Assembly (NCBI RefSeq): GCF_900637865.1
Contig: NZ_LR134418.1
Location: forward strand, 372,001 to 436,000
Length of the DNA: 64,000 bases
DNA from: Legionella adelaidensis
GTDB lineage: Bacteria; Pseudomonadota; Gammaproteobacteria; Legionellales; Legionellaceae
Direction: 5' to 3'
Shown here: positions 26,201 to 35,151 of the stretch, piece by piece
Position numbering within the stretch: position 1 is the stretch's first letter
Layout of the letters: each line of letters starts with the position of its first letter
Notes under the pieces: model-generated
The model's database searches: none
What the model was told of the DNA's origin: nothing
The model's input: only the letters and a program-made list of their open reading frames with translations
Translations under genes and position numbers: made by a program

Positions 26201-26586
26201 ACTAAAATGCCGTGCCAATGAATGGAAGTGCCTTTGTCCAGTCGATTAAAAACATTAATTTCCACAGACTCCCCTTCTTTAAAATGAAGAGTCGGTGCTG
26301 GGATTTGATTATTAACAGAAATGGCACGCCTAAGCCTTCCAGCATATTTTACCCATTTATAAGCAACCACTAAGTTAATAATACGAGTTGAAGCAGGAAT
26401 AGCCTTACCCGTTCTAGATAACCGTTGTACGTCTTGCTGCTTCGCTGAACTTTCATTATTTTGGCTCTGTAGTTTTGTTTTTGCAGTAGAAGAAGCCATG
26501 CCATGATTATGTTGAGCCAGTAGAAGAGAAGGGCTTAAAACTAGAAAAAATGAATAAATAATTGAAATTAATTTTTTCTTTGACAT
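23260..26586 (-). CDS. fusion of CopA multicopper oxidase and CopB outer-membrane protein
   Basis: The 1108-residue protein joins two parts normally made separately. Residues 1-395 and about 740-860 form a CopA-type multicopper oxidase with its copper sites: HWHG, HAHAD, HPMHIHGHW and HCHHLYHMMAGM. Between them lies about 300 residues rich in Met, Ser, His and Asn, including an 89-residue repeat. From about residue 865 to the end is a CopB-like beta-barrel domain (for example YGPDYHKIELY, YYRLMPALNVYAEYEYN and a terminal Phe). The signal peptide looks Sec-type, without twin Arg. It would oxidise Cu(I) and sequester copper while held at the outer membrane. The frame is continuous with no sign of a fused stop. 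Confidence 0.9.
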   Translation of the reverse strand: MSKKKLISIIYSFFLVLSPSLLLAQHNHGMASSTAKTKLQSQNNESSAKQQDVQRLSRTGKAIPASTRIINLVVAYKWVKYAGRLRRAISVNNQIPAPTLHFKEGESVEINVFNRLDKGTSIHWHGILVPWQMDGVENVSQKAIPPSGVFHYRFTLHQSGTYWYHAHADVQEQEGLYGAFLIEPKTPPRYHYTKDYVIVLSDWSNIPADQIFANLKKDGDYFAPKFPLQPSLAKFIHDYREADAKERKALINDYKMMQQMRMSIYDLSDVAYDAFLLNGHNKISPWTERVKVGDVVRLRFIGAGGSTIFRVKMHDAIMQTVHIQGNDVKPFPTYDFDIAPGETHDVLVSIQKNRPYIIYAESIDTVGAAVGALVTSPNQLVDYQKVSPFPEPLPTTRQMMENMMMSEMPQDSKSKSMLAHGTMNEKKSKMQGMNMPANSMDHRPTEGKNKIQSPPSTTKEKKVKESMSSQKNEPKNKNKNKNMDMNGMDHSMHGLMNDKNSKSSNESSSKMMSSKDVQAIPSPTENHKSSQAGHAMPSNKKEERNSMSMDKSAQPMNHSTNENSSQPMSNSMDGEMENMSVDKPMTDKNSVPSNESSSKIMNSKVVEAIPSPTENHKSSQAEHSMPSRKKEEGNSMSMTKSAHPMNQSTNWNSSQSISFSTVITKNSKDSMAINQPLSNSMNGGMGNMPMDKPMTMSTEPSIVGDSIVPMEEKDVSMTMGTKYQQLIASVKTNDPNKPVDGVIRMELFGYMDRFIWFINGLPEYRAKPILIESEKRYRIIFTNNSMMRHPMHIHGHWFILRNGHGSYDPLLHTIEVPPGATAIADFDTDASGQWFFHCHHLYHMMAGMARVFQYQTIIEVARGLKKPEYEIASTGYYNRPIVRVDEQVPIDLSLVNHPIGHHAGLYQASFLELGEDPFHNIQELSFKGLYGPDYHKIELYTEDAEVNKGSIEYADMDVFYWHLISQFWALKGGVNYFYRPGGPYWQPGFGVEGLAPYFIDTNIRTYYHQGSFKLDVELSRDTQLFNNFLVRTGIRSILATKTVVKNELGNGLNQMRYIIRPYYRLMPALNVYAEYEYNKDYGAFKRIKQAKGEDTTETSVSLGASLLF
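24500..25098 (-). repeat. tandem 267-bp (89-residue) repeat in the Met-rich linker
   Basis: Two direct copies lie in frame, starting at 25098 and 24831 on the reverse strand, 267 nt apart. Shared protein motifs are DKNS, SNESSSK, AIPSPTENHKSSQA and NSMSM. The second copy has an insertion before its end, after which the copy-1 ending (SNSM then DKPM) resumes near 24560-24500. The in-frame period shows expansion of metal-binding Met/His segments under coding constraint. Confidence 0.85.
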
Positions 26587-26847
26587 GCTCTAATCCTTTA
26601 ATGCAGGTGTCTACTCCTCTAAGAAGTAAATCACACTCCCATAAAAAAAAATTGATTCGCAGATGCCTCATTCTATACAAAAATATTTTTTATCAGCTCT
26701 TTGTATAACTCATTACTCAATCCATTATAAAGCGATTAGTGAGGCGTTGCTTAAGTTATAGATTCTTGTACCCAGTGACTTAGGCCCAAGTAATCGCATC
26801 TATAAACTCTAAAAAATAAGCAAAATACTGCTTGAATGAAAGTGGAG

Positions 26848-27264
26848 CTATTTACCCTGCATCATTGAGCATCCCATCTTTCCATGATCCATCATCATTT
26901 TTTGATTATCCATCATCATTTGCATCATAGTTTGCATCATCTTCATTCGATTTTCTTGCATTTCTGAATTGGTTGTCGATTCATTGCCCATTTGTTGCAT
27001 CATTTCCATATTATGTTGCATCATTGGCATTTGCTCTTGCAGCAATGTTTTCTTCTCTTCTGGCGTCGTAGCATTCATAAGCTTTTCATGCACTGCTTGC
27101 AATTTTTTCATTTCCTCTTGCATTTGTTGCAACTGTGGTGATTGCTGATTGTTGTTTTGCATCGCCGGTGCAGGCATGTTATTCATCATATCGTCTTCTG
27201 CATAGACCGCGGGAGTAGTAAGTCCCAACGCAGTAATGAAAACCAATGTATTAAGTTTAAACAT
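26848..27264 (-). CDS. Met-rich periplasmic protein
   Basis: The 138-residue precursor has a clear signal peptide ending AVYA. The mature protein is about a quarter Met, arranged in helix-friendly runs (QMPMMQHNMEMMQQM, MMQTMMQMMMDNQKMMM) with a C-terminal GCSMMQGK. Met and Cys clusters of this kind bind Cu(I). No enzyme motif is present. It is separate from the oxidase fusion by 261 nt that hold no gene I can see, and it diverges from the reductase at 27444. An AGGAGG ribosome site precedes its ATG. A copper-scavenging role is inference from composition and location. Confidence 0.75.
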   Translation of the reverse strand: MFKLNTLVFITALGLTTPAVYAEDDMMNNMPAPAMQNNNQQSPQLQQMQEEMKKLQAVHEKLMNATTPEEKKTLLQEQMPMMQHNMEMMQQMGNESTTNSEMQENRMKMMQTMMQMMMDNQKMMMDHGKMGCSMMQGK

Positions 27265-27443
27265 AAAACCTCCTTGTTATTTAGAGTGGGACAAGACGTT
27301 GAGAAAGTATATTACATTTTTTAGTGTGTTACCTCTCCTTGTGAGAACCCCGATTGAAGGCAGATAGCAATTACTAAAATTCAGAGTTATAGTTATACTG
27401 GTTATATCTATCTTGATATGAATGGTTTTCCTCTTCCAATCAA

Positions 27444-29519
27444 ATGAGCCCCGAGGAGGATGAGCGGCTAATAATAAAATTAAACGGAATTATGAAACCA
27501 AAAGGATTTCTTAAGAGATTACCTATTTTTGGTGCTCAAAGTAAAAAACAATATATTAAAGACTCGAGTCGAACGAATACGATCCTGCGAAGTCGATATA
27601 TATTCCGTTACCCAATAACCATGAAGGTAACTTCTCTCATGATAGTGATGTTACTGGGATTGATACCTTCATCTCACGTGATTGCCCAAATATCATCATC
27701 TAGCCATGAAGCCCATCATCAGAGCACTAATAATGCTTCTACATTACCTCCCATTTCAGTTATTCCAACCTCGACGAACTCAACGATGCAATCCTCCGGT
27801 CATGATGCTGAAAATACAAGTAATACTGCTGGGAATATGATGGCACCATCTTCGGCGCCTCCCGGTCCTCCTGGCTGTTGTGGTATGATGACAAGTGGTG
27901 GCAAACCCTTTTATGCATCAATGATGGACTTTCCAAAGCTCAGCGATGAAGCACGCAAATATATAAGAGGTGAGGCTGTTGCTCGTCTTGGTTTAGGGGT
28001 ACAAATCATCACCGCTACAGAAGCTAAACTTCATCACGCCCTATCAACTAATAATGCCGCAGCTGCACAAACTGCTTTACGGCAGGTACGCCAGGGTCTT
28101 TCCTATGCTACAAGTGGAGCAAGTGCGCTACAAGCCTTAGAGGAAGCACGACCTCCCTCACAAATCGCTCTTAATTGGTTTAAGAGCGAAATGAACATTG
28201 GGGATAATGATGAAATTGCTGCTAATTTTCAAAATATTTCCTGGCTCCACGGGCTTTTCATGCTTTTGTTGGTAGCCGCGCTGACGTTTGGCCTTTTCAT
28301 CCATTGGGCTAGACATCGTCGCATTAATTCCCTAATTAAAAAACTGACCCCTATCAGTGAACCAGCAAAGTCCGTTAATGGTGCGAAGCCGCCCGCGAAT
28401 TTTGCAGTATCTACAACAAACATAAAACCAACTGCCCCAATACGTTGGTCAGGGATCTTACGGACCATAGCAATTTTTGAAGAGACGCCAAATGTCAAAA
28501 CCTTCCGTCTGATGGAACCTAATCTTGGTCAAATCCCTTTCACATTTTTGCCCGGACAATATGCCACTCTAACTTCCATGATTAATGGAGAAAAAGTGCG
28601 CCGGTCCTATACGATTTCTTCCTCGCCAACCCAACACGACTACATAGAACTTACAGTAAAACGTGAACAGTATGGCGTAGAATCACGCCATCTTCACGAT
28701 CATGTCCATACCGGAGATTTGCTAGAGGTTTCTGCACCTGCCGGTGAATTTTTCTTCACCGGCAAAGAGGCCAATGGTATAGTGCTCATCGCCGGTGGCG
28801 TGGGCATCACGCCAATGATGAGTGTATTGCGCTATCTTACTGATCGCTCCTATCCGAAAGACATTCATCTGCTTTACGCCGTTAATTCACCAACCGATAT
28901 CATATTTCACGAAGAATGCACCTACCTTGCGCGTCGCCATCCAAACGTCCATGTTGACATTATTGTAAGAACCTCTGATGGTACTGACTGGTCCGGTCAT
29001 GTAGGACTTATCACGCCAGAACTTATTGAAAAAACAATTCCTGACATCGCCCTTCATCGGATTCACCTTTGTGGGCCTCCGCCTATGATGGACGCAGTTA
29101 AAGCAGTCCTTTTACAGCTTAAAATTCCGTCAGAGCAAATTAAAACAGAGCGTTTCGCGCCACCAAAAGGTGGGCCAATATTTACAACCGAACCACCACT
29201 TTCTTCACCTGAAACAAAGGCGTCTGCAGATTCAAACAATATCCTACCACCGTCGGCTCATGCAACCATTACCTTTACAAAATCGAATAAATCCGGACAG
29301 CTGGCGCCAAATCAATCAGTGCTTGAAGCGGCTGAGGCTATCGGTGTGTTTATTGATTATGAATGCCGGACAGGTATTTGCGGACGCTGCAAGGTACTCC
29401 TTTTAGAGGGCACAGTGAACATGGAGGTAGAGGATTCGCTTTCCGCAAAGGAAAAAGCAGCGGGTATTATCCTGGCTTGCCAAGCAAAATCACCTGGAAA
29501 TCTTGTGGTGGAGGCTTAA
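27444..29519 (+). CDS. membrane-anchored flavin/2Fe-2S NAD(P)H oxidoreductase
   Basis: The C-terminal two thirds form a ferredoxin-reductase unit: FAD site RRSYTISSSP, NAD(P) site GGVGITPMMS and CGPPPMMDAV, then a plant-type 2Fe-2S ferredoxin with Cys in ECRTGICGRC and LACQAK. Before it come a secretion/anchor segment near residues 60-80, a roughly 150-residue exported domain with His-rich start and GCCGMM, and a membrane helix near residue 275. So the reductase domains should face the cytoplasm. The start is uncertain: the first ATG (27444) and ATG 27621, which gives a clean signal-like N-terminus, are both possible. It heads a three-gene unit with a cytochrome-b-like protein and a heptahaem cytochrome. 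Confidence 0.85.
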   Translation: MSPEEDERLIIKLNGIMKPKGFLKRLPIFGAQSKKQYIKDSSRTNTILRSRYIFRYPITMKVTSLMIVMLLGLIPSSHVIAQISSSSHEAHHQSTNNASTLPPISVIPTSTNSTMQSSGHDAENTSNTAGNMMAPSSAPPGPPGCCGMMTSGGKPFYASMMDFPKLSDEARKYIRGEAVARLGLGVQIITATEAKLHHALSTNNAAAAQTALRQVRQGLSYATSGASALQALEEARPPSQIALNWFKSEMNIGDNDEIAANFQNISWLHGLFMLLLVAALTFGLFIHWARHRRINSLIKKLTPISEPAKSVNGAKPPANFAVSTTNIKPTAPIRWSGILRTIAIFEETPNVKTFRLMEPNLGQIPFTFLPGQYATLTSMINGEKVRRSYTISSSPTQHDYIELTVKREQYGVESRHLHDHVHTGDLLEVSAPAGEFFFTGKEANGIVLIAGGVGITPMMSVLRYLTDRSYPKDIHLLYAVNSPTDIIFHEECTYLARRHPNVHVDIIVRTSDGTDWSGHVGLITPELIEKTIPDIALHRIHLCGPPPMMDAVKAVLLQLKIPSEQIKTERFAPPKGGPIFTTEPPLSSPETKASADSNNILPPSAHATITFTKSNKSGQLAPNQSVLEAAEAIGVFIDYECRTGICGRCKVLLLEGTVNMEVEDSLSAKEKAAGIILACQAKSPGNLVVEA

Positions 29520-29522
29520 TCC

Positions 29523-30209
29523 ATGGCATCTGAAGCTGAAAAAGTTATCGTAGGTGGTCTTTTAAGTGCCCTAGCACTTATGGTACCTGTATTTCTTTTT
29601 CACGTGGCTCCTCAGTTTCCAGGTAGTTTTATCGGTTTTCTATTCGGTGTTGCTGCCACTACATTACTCGTTTTACTTCTCGGTTATTCCCTCGTCAAAC
29701 GGAACCATTGGATTTGCGAGCACTTTAAAAGGGCGCTTCCACTAAGCACCCTTTTATCATTTCATGTTTACGCCGGTACCATTGGCGCACTCCTTGGTGT
29801 TATTCATTCGGGGCATAAATTTCAAAGCCCATTAGGCATTACCCTGATTATTTTGATGCTCATAGTGGTTGCCACAGGATTTATAGGGCGATACTATCTA
29901 GCGCAGATTGGTCTTGAGTTGAGCACAAAGCAACAGGAACTTTTTATCTTACGTAACCGCTATGACAACCTTGTACAAAGTGCGTGCAATTTAGAAAATC
30001 AGGCTGTAGTTGACCCCTTTGGGATATCTTTGAAGCATCTGCTTGGGGCAATTTCTGATCTGGAGTTTTCCATAACTACTCAAGACGTGCTGAAGAAAGC
30101 GTTTAGAGATTGGCTTATCGTGCACATTACTACGGCCATCTCAATGTACACCGTTTTAGCTTTGCATATTTGGAGCTCAATCTATTATGGCCTACGGTGG
30201 CTTAAATGA
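29523..30209 (+). CDS. cytochrome-b-like membrane protein
   Basis: The 228-residue protein has about five hydrophobic helices (near 10-30, 35-58, 78-100, 105-125, 195-220). Histidines lie inside or at helix ends in pairs suited to haem ligation: FHVYAG and HSGHKF in the third, VHITT and LHIWSS in the last. That pattern resembles small b-type cytochromes of the cytochrome-b561/NapC-partner kind, but I cannot name the family. It starts 3 nt after the reductase and overlaps the cytochrome c gene by 4 nt, so the three are made together. It would pass electrons from the cytoplasmic reductase to the periplasm. Confidence 0.65.
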   Translation: MASEAEKVIVGGLLSALALMVPVFLFHVAPQFPGSFIGFLFGVAATTLLVLLLGYSLVKRNHWICEHFKRALPLSTLLSFHVYAGTIGALLGVIHSGHKFQSPLGITLIILMLIVVATGFIGRYYLAQIGLELSTKQQELFILRNRYDNLVQSACNLENQAVVDPFGISLKHLLGAISDLEFSITTQDVLKKAFRDWLIVHITTAISMYTVLALHIWSSIYYGLRWLK

Positions 30210-30928
30210 AGTCTTTTGCTGGGGCAGGAATGCTAGTTACAATCCTGATCATTTTCTTCACTATTCTTGCCACCTCCGCCCAATCCAATGATGAGGAGCT
30301 ATCTGTCTGGAGTGCTGCTGTCAATCCTGGTCCGCTTTCAGCAGCGCACTCGTTTCTAAGCGACAAGTGCGAAAGTTGCCATGCGCCTAAGCGTGGGATT
30401 GTGGCAGAGAAATGCATTACCTGCCATGCCTCATCTCCAGAACTGTTGATGAACCCTTTAGATTCATTCCATGCTCACCTAAACGATTGTCGTGGATGTC
30501 ATACTGAACATCAGGGAAATAATAAGCGCCCCATTTACATGGACCATGGGCAGCTCCTGAAAATTTCTTTGCAATATGTATTAAAAACAGAAACACCTGC
30601 GAAAATTAACTCCCCTCATCCCACTCGATTAGACTGTCATTGTTGCCATAGTTTTCAAGATAAACATCAAGAATTCTTTGGCAAAGACTGTGCTATTTGT
30701 CATTCAGAAAAAAACTGGAAGATTCCCGGCTATTTACATCCCAGCCCAAGGTCTACCAATTGTGCCGAGTGTCATAAAGCACCACCAAGCCATCGCATGG
30801 AGCACTTTGGTATGGTCGACCAATCCGTTCCTGGAGAAAAGGATGCCCGTATTGATCAATGTTATCGGTGCCATCAAACAGACTCTTTCAATGATATAAA
30901 AAGAGTGGGCTGGTTTAAAATGCACTGA
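30206..30928 (+). CDS. heptahaem cytochrome c
   Basis: The 240-residue protein has an N-terminal signal/anchor helix and seven CxxCH haem-binding motifs: CESCH, CITCH, CRGCH, CHCCH, CAICH, CAECH and CYRCH. Extra His residues (FHAHL, TEHQG, DKHQEF, HRMEH) could serve as distal ligands. It would sit in the periplasm and receive electrons from the overlapping membrane protein. The electron acceptor is unknown; copper cargo on both sides suggests Cu(II) or a copper protein as a candidate, which is only inference. The gene ends in a convergent gap facing copA. Confidence 0.9.
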   Translation: MKSFAGAGMLVTILIIFFTILATSAQSNDEELSVWSAAVNPGPLSAAHSFLSDKCESCHAPKRGIVAEKCITCHASSPELLMNPLDSFHAHLNDCRGCHTEHQGNNKRPIYMDHGQLLKISLQYVLKTETPAKINSPHPTRLDCHCCHSFQDKHQEFFGKDCAICHSEKNWKIPGYLHPSPRSTNCAECHKAPPSHRMEHFGMVDQSVPGEKDARIDQCYRCHQTDSFNDIKRVGWFKMH

Positions 30929-31093
30929 CTTTGAATAGTTCACTTCTTATTAAATACTGCCTGCCTAAAGCAGAATTTAATTAAAAAATCAGAGCCAGCG
31001 CCATTTGCTTTTGGAGTTCCTTATTGAAAATTCATCACATTTAAGACATTTAAGTGATTAGAGGCCATAAGGACTTACAGTGAATGTTAAAAT

Positions 31094-33298
31094 TCATAAA
31101 CGAGTCCATCGCAACATCAAAGCATTGGTGATAACTGAAACAGAACTAAGCGACATAGCAGCCGCGGCGATAATCGGGCTTAGAAGTAGTCCTGTTATTG
31201 GATATAACACACCGGCTGCAACCGGCACACCTAAGGCATTATAAATAAAAGCAAAAAATAGATTCTGACGTATATTACGCATGGTTATTTTTGATAGGTA
31301 TCGCGCCTTAATGATACCATTTAAATCCCCACGCAATAAGGTAATCCCAGCACTTTCGATCGCTACATCCGTACCAGTACCCATGGCAATGCCAATATCA
31401 GCTTTCGCTAATGCTGGCGCATCATTAATGCCATCACCCGCCATGGCAACAAAGCGGCCTTTGCTTTTTAAATCATCCACGATACGACTCTTATCCTCTG
31501 GACTAATTTCAGCAATCACCTGCTTTATTCCTAGTTTAGCGGCGACCGTTTCTGCTGTCTTTTTACTGTCACCCGTGAGCATAACGATTTCAATCCCTTG
31601 TGCTTCTAACCCACGAATAGCCTCCGGTGTACTTGCTTTAATGGGGTCTTCTACTGCTAAAATAGCAGCCACTTTACCTTCTACTGCCATAATCATCACT
31701 GTAGCGCCCTCTGCTCGAAGTGCGTCTGCTTGAGCCAGTAAAGTCTCACTATTAGCACCAAGCTCCTGCATCAGTTTTGCATTGCCAATGGCAACTGAGT
31801 AGCCATTCACAGTGCCAATCACCCCTTTTCCAGTAGGCGCCTCAAAATTTTCAATCTTAGCCAATGATACTTTTTTTTCTTTTGCAGCAAGAACAATCGC
31901 ATTGGCCAGTGGGTGTTCGCTGTTTTGTTCAAGTGCTGCCGCAAGAGCCAGTACTTCCTCTTCGTTGAATCCATCAGCCACTTTGATGCTTGTAAGTTTT
32001 GGATGACCTTCGGTGAGCGTCCCGGTTTTGTCCACTACCAACGTATTGACTTTCTCCATATGCTCCAGTGCTTCCGCATTCTTAATCAGCACGCCACTTT
32101 TAGCCCCAAGCCCTACTCCGACCATAATCGACATCGGTGTCGCTAAACCCAGTGCACAAGGACAGGCGATAATTAATACGGATACAGCAGCAATAAGGCC
32201 ATAACTGAACGCAGGTGGTGGCCCATAAATTGACCACAGAGTAAAAGCTATTACAGCAATGAGTATGACCACAGGCACAAACCAACCAGATACCGTATCA
32301 GCTAACCGTTGAATAGGCGCACGGCTGCGTTGAGCATCACTTACCATTTGCACAATGCGAGAAAGCATAGTGTCGCGGCCAACATGCGACGCTTTCATAA
32401 CAAAGCTGCCGGTTTGGTTCATTGTAGCTCCGATTACTTTTGCACCAACATCTTTAACGACTGGCATGGACTCTCCCGTGACCATGGATTCGTCAACATG
32501 ACTTCGACCTTCCATAACTTCACCATCGACAGGTATTTTCTCGCCTGGTCGGACACGCAGCAAATCACCTTGGTGAACCTCATCGAGAGACACCTTCTCT
32601 AAGCTACCATCATCGGCTATTCGATGCGCACTCTCAGGAGCGAGTTTTAATAAAGCACGAATAGCACTACCTGTTTGTTCTCGTGCTTTTAACTCCAAGA
32701 CTTGCCCTAATAAAACTAACGATGTGATCACTGCTGCCGCTTCATAATAGACCGCAACAAGGCCATGTTCATCTCGAAAGGCCGCCGGAAATAATTGAGG
32801 AAATAAGGTTGCCACCATGCTATAACCCCACGCCACTCCAATACCTATCGCAATCAACGTAAACATATTCAAATGACTTTTGAGTGATTGTAAGCCTCGC
32901 TGAAAGAATGGCCAACCGCCCCAGAGCACCACTGGTGTTGTTAGTAACATCTGCATCCAAGTAGATACGCTCGCAGATATTCTAGTAATTTGTGCATGCC
33001 CGCCCATCTCCAAGAGAACTACTGGTAAAGTCAGTATCAGCGCCACCCAAAATCGACGCCGCATATCGATGTATTCAGGGTTAGGTGCATCTATAGCCGT
33101 CACCGTGACTGGCTCTAACGCCATACCACAAATAGGACAGTGGCCAGGTCGAGATTGGCGGATTTCTGAATGCATGGGACAGGTATAAATAACCGATTCA
33201 CTTTCTCCTCCAGGGACCTGGTGTGAATCTTGTGTCTGATGATGACAGCAAGTATTTTCCTTTGGCCTTTTATGACCATCATGATATTCATGTTTCAT
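31094..33298 (-). CDS. copA: CopA, Cu(I)-exporting P-type ATPase
   Basis: CopA pumps Cu(I) from cytoplasm to periplasm. The 734-residue protein has a His/Cys-rich N-terminus with [17 protein letters not shown] and PICGMALEP metal-binding segments, eight membrane helices, the TGES actuator loop, the CPC metal motif ([11 protein letters not shown]), the phosphorylation site [11 protein letters not shown] and the hinge [16 protein letters not shown]. Its length and N-terminal plan are very like the structurally studied Legionella pneumophila CopA. It stands alone on the reverse strand, facing the heptahaem cytochrome gene, and diverges from the phosphorylase operon. Confidence 0.96.
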   Translation of the reverse strand: MKHEYHDGHKRPKENTCCHHQTQDSHQVPGGESESVIYTCPMHSEIRQSRPGHCPICGMALEPVTVTAIDAPNPEYIDMRRRFWVALILTLPVVLLEMGGHAQITRISASVSTWMQMLLTTPVVLWGGWPFFQRGLQSLKSHLNMFTLIAIGIGVAWGYSMVATLFPQLFPAAFRDEHGLVAVYYEAAAVITSLVLLGQVLELKAREQTGSAIRALLKLAPESAHRIADDGSLEKVSLDEVHQGDLLRVRPGEKIPVDGEVMEGRSHVDESMVTGESMPVVKDVGAKVIGATMNQTGSFVMKASHVGRDTMLSRIVQMVSDAQRSRAPIQRLADTVSGWFVPVVILIAVIAFTLWSIYGPPPAFSYGLIAAVSVLIIACPCALGLATPMSIMVGVGLGAKSGVLIKNAEALEHMEKVNTLVVDKTGTLTEGHPKLTSIKVADGFNEEEVLALAAALEQNSEHPLANAIVLAAKEKKVSLAKIENFEAPTGKGVIGTVNGYSVAIGNAKLMQELGANSETLLAQADALRAEGATVMIMAVEGKVAAILAVEDPIKASTPEAIRGLEAQGIEIVMLTGDSKKTAETVAAKLGIKQVIAEISPEDKSRIVDDLKSKGRFVAMAGDGINDAPALAKADIGIAMGTGTDVAIESAGITLLRGDLNGIIKARYLSKITMRNIRQNLFFAFIYNALGVPVAAGVLYPITGLLLSPIIAAAAMSLSSVSVITNALMLRWTRL

Positions 33299-33470
33299 AA
33301 GCCCACCTATTTCTATTTTTAGAGCTCCTTTGGAGATATTTCACTTCCTTAGAAATAAAGAAGCGCGAATAAACTCTACCCTATGCAATTTAAGCAGCAC
33401 TCACTTTTAACAGGGTGAAATCCTATATAACTATGGTATAACTAAAAGGTGAAATATGAGAAGGAGCTCA

Positions 33471-33623
33471 ATGAAATTATCATTTTAGGTAGTACAGTCG
33501 CTGTCAGGTGGGCCAATAATATCTTTTGTCATTTTCGTATTGATTGTGGCCTTATTTGAGGTTCCAAAGAGCTTAGTCTGCGAAATTGGAATCCTACTTT
33601 TGTTATATCAATACATTGAATAA
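33471..33623 (+). pseudogene. small membrane protein interrupted by an in-frame TAG
   Basis: An ATG at 33471 follows a strong AAGGAG ribosome site. Its frame meets TAG at codon 6 (33486-33488) and then stays open through a convincing membrane segment (SFVIFVLIVALFEVP, then EIGILLLLYQYIE) to a TAA at 33621. Without the TAG it would be a 50-residue membrane protein ending 11 nt before the phosphorylase start. A point mutation is the simplest reading; stop-codon read-through is less likely. No family is recognised. The rest of the 33299-33633 gap holds the copA leader and nothing else I can identify. Confidence 0.45.
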
Positions 33624-33633
33624 AACATTAAAC

Positions 33634-35151
33634 ATGAAAAAAGAGCATGCTACATTACAACTTAAATATTTGGGCATTAACACCTCGAAGGCCGCTGTTA
33701 TTTACATGCGCGAAGACTGTCATATTTGCCGCTCAGAGGGATTCGTTGCAGAAACGCGGGTTCAAGTGACCCTTAATAATCAATCAATCATTGCAACAAT
33801 TAATACGACAGAATTGGCCTCTAATTTACTTAAGCAACATGAAGCTGGTCTTTCACGCTATGCCTGGGATTTGCTGAAAGCAAATGTTGGCGATGAAATC
33901 TCCATTTCACATCCTAAAGTCCTCGATTCATTAAGTTATATTCGCTCTAAGCTCTATGGAAATGAATTAAAAACACAAGAAATTAATCAAATTGTTGGGG
34001 ATGTTCTCTCAGGACAACTGTCAGATATTCATATTGCCATGTTCCTTGCAGGTTCCGTAGGGAATCGGTTAACTAGACAAGAAATTTTCGATTTAACTTA
34101 CGCCATGGTCCAAACAGGAAATCGTCTTAAGTGGCCATCACCATTAGTGATTGATAAACATTGTGTTGGCGGATTACCCGGTAATCGTACCACTCTCATT
34201 GTTGTTCCTATTGTTACCGCGTTTGGTTTAATGATGCCTAAAACCTCTTCTAGAGCGATTACTTCACCCGCAGGAACCGCCGATACGATGGAGATTTTTG
34301 CACCCGTAAACTTAGATATTAAAGCCATGCAAAAAGTTGTTGAGCAAGAAAATGGATGTATCATCTGGGGAGGCGCTGTCTCATTAAGCCCTGCCGATGA
34401 TTTATTAATTCGCATAGAACGGTCGATGGATTTAGATAGTGAAGGTCAAATGGTTGCCTCTATTCTATCCAAAAAAATCGCAGCGGGTTCAACACACATA
34501 GTCATTGATGTCCCTATTGGGCCCAGTGCTAAAGTTCGGTCTGCCTCAAACGCAGACATTTTAAAGCATTATTTAGAAGATATTGCCAAAGAGTTTTCAA
34601 TTAAACTTCAGGTTGTTTTTACTGATGGAACCCAACCTGTTGGGCGTGGTATTGGCCCTGCTCTTGAGGCGAAGGACGTATGGTCTGTCCTCTCTTGTGA
34701 TCGCTCTGCCCCCCAGGATTTACGTGAACGCGCATTAACCTTAGCAGGACAATTACTTGAGTGCTCACCGGATGTCTCACCAGGACAAGGCACACAAATT
34801 GCAGAGTCGTTGTTAAACAATGGAGCGGCACTAAAAAAATTTCAGGCTATTTGCAAAGCCCAAGGCGGCCTCTTTAATATCCCATCTGCACCCTATACAA
34901 AAACCATTACTTCGAAGATAAAAGGCAAAGTAGCAGGAATTGATAATCGATCATTAGCACAACTTGCCAAACTAGCTGGTGCGCCTAAATCAAAATCAGC
35001 AGGCATTGAATTACTAACCCCCTTAAACAAATTGGTCGAGAAAGGAGAACCTTTGTTTATTGTTCATGCTGAGACAAAAGGTGAGCTATCTTATTCTTTA
35101 ACCTTTCTGCAACAAAGAACAAATATTATCCATATTGAGGAAGCAATATGA
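33634..35151 (+). CDS. thymidine/AMP phosphorylase-family enzyme
   Basis: The 505-residue protein belongs to the large DeoA-like/AMP-phosphorylase group, which splits nucleosides or nucleoside 5'-monophosphates with phosphate. Visible motifs are the N-terminal beta domain with CHICRSEGF, DKHCVGGLPGNRTT for phosphate binding, and TSSRAITSPAGTADTMEI. I chose the ATG at 33634 (MKKEHATL) rather than a TTG at 33586. The stop overlaps the PRPP-synthetase start by 4 nt. Together the two enzymes could link nucleotide breakdown and phosphoribosyl metabolism; how this relates to copper is unclear. Confidence 0.88.
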   Translation: MKKEHATLQLKYLGINTSKAAVIYMREDCHICRSEGFVAETRVQVTLNNQSIIATINTTELASNLLKQHEAGLSRYAWDLLKANVGDEISISHPKVLDSLSYIRSKLYGNELKTQEINQIVGDVLSGQLSDIHIAMFLAGSVGNRLTRQEIFDLTYAMVQTGNRLKWPSPLVIDKHCVGGLPGNRTTLIVVPIVTAFGLMMPKTSSRAITSPAGTADTMEIFAPVNLDIKAMQKVVEQENGCIIWGGAVSLSPADDLLIRIERSMDLDSEGQMVASILSKKIAAGSTHIVIDVPIGPSAKVRSASNADILKHYLEDIAKEFSIKLQVVFTDGTQPVGRGIGPALEAKDVWSVLSCDRSAPQDLRERALTLAGQLLECSPDVSPGQGTQIAESLLNNGAALKKFQAICKAQGGLFNIPSAPYTKTITSKIKGKVAGIDNRSLAQLAKLAGAPKSKSAGIELLTPLNKLVEKGEPLFIVHAETKGELSYSLTFLQQRTNIIHIEEAI

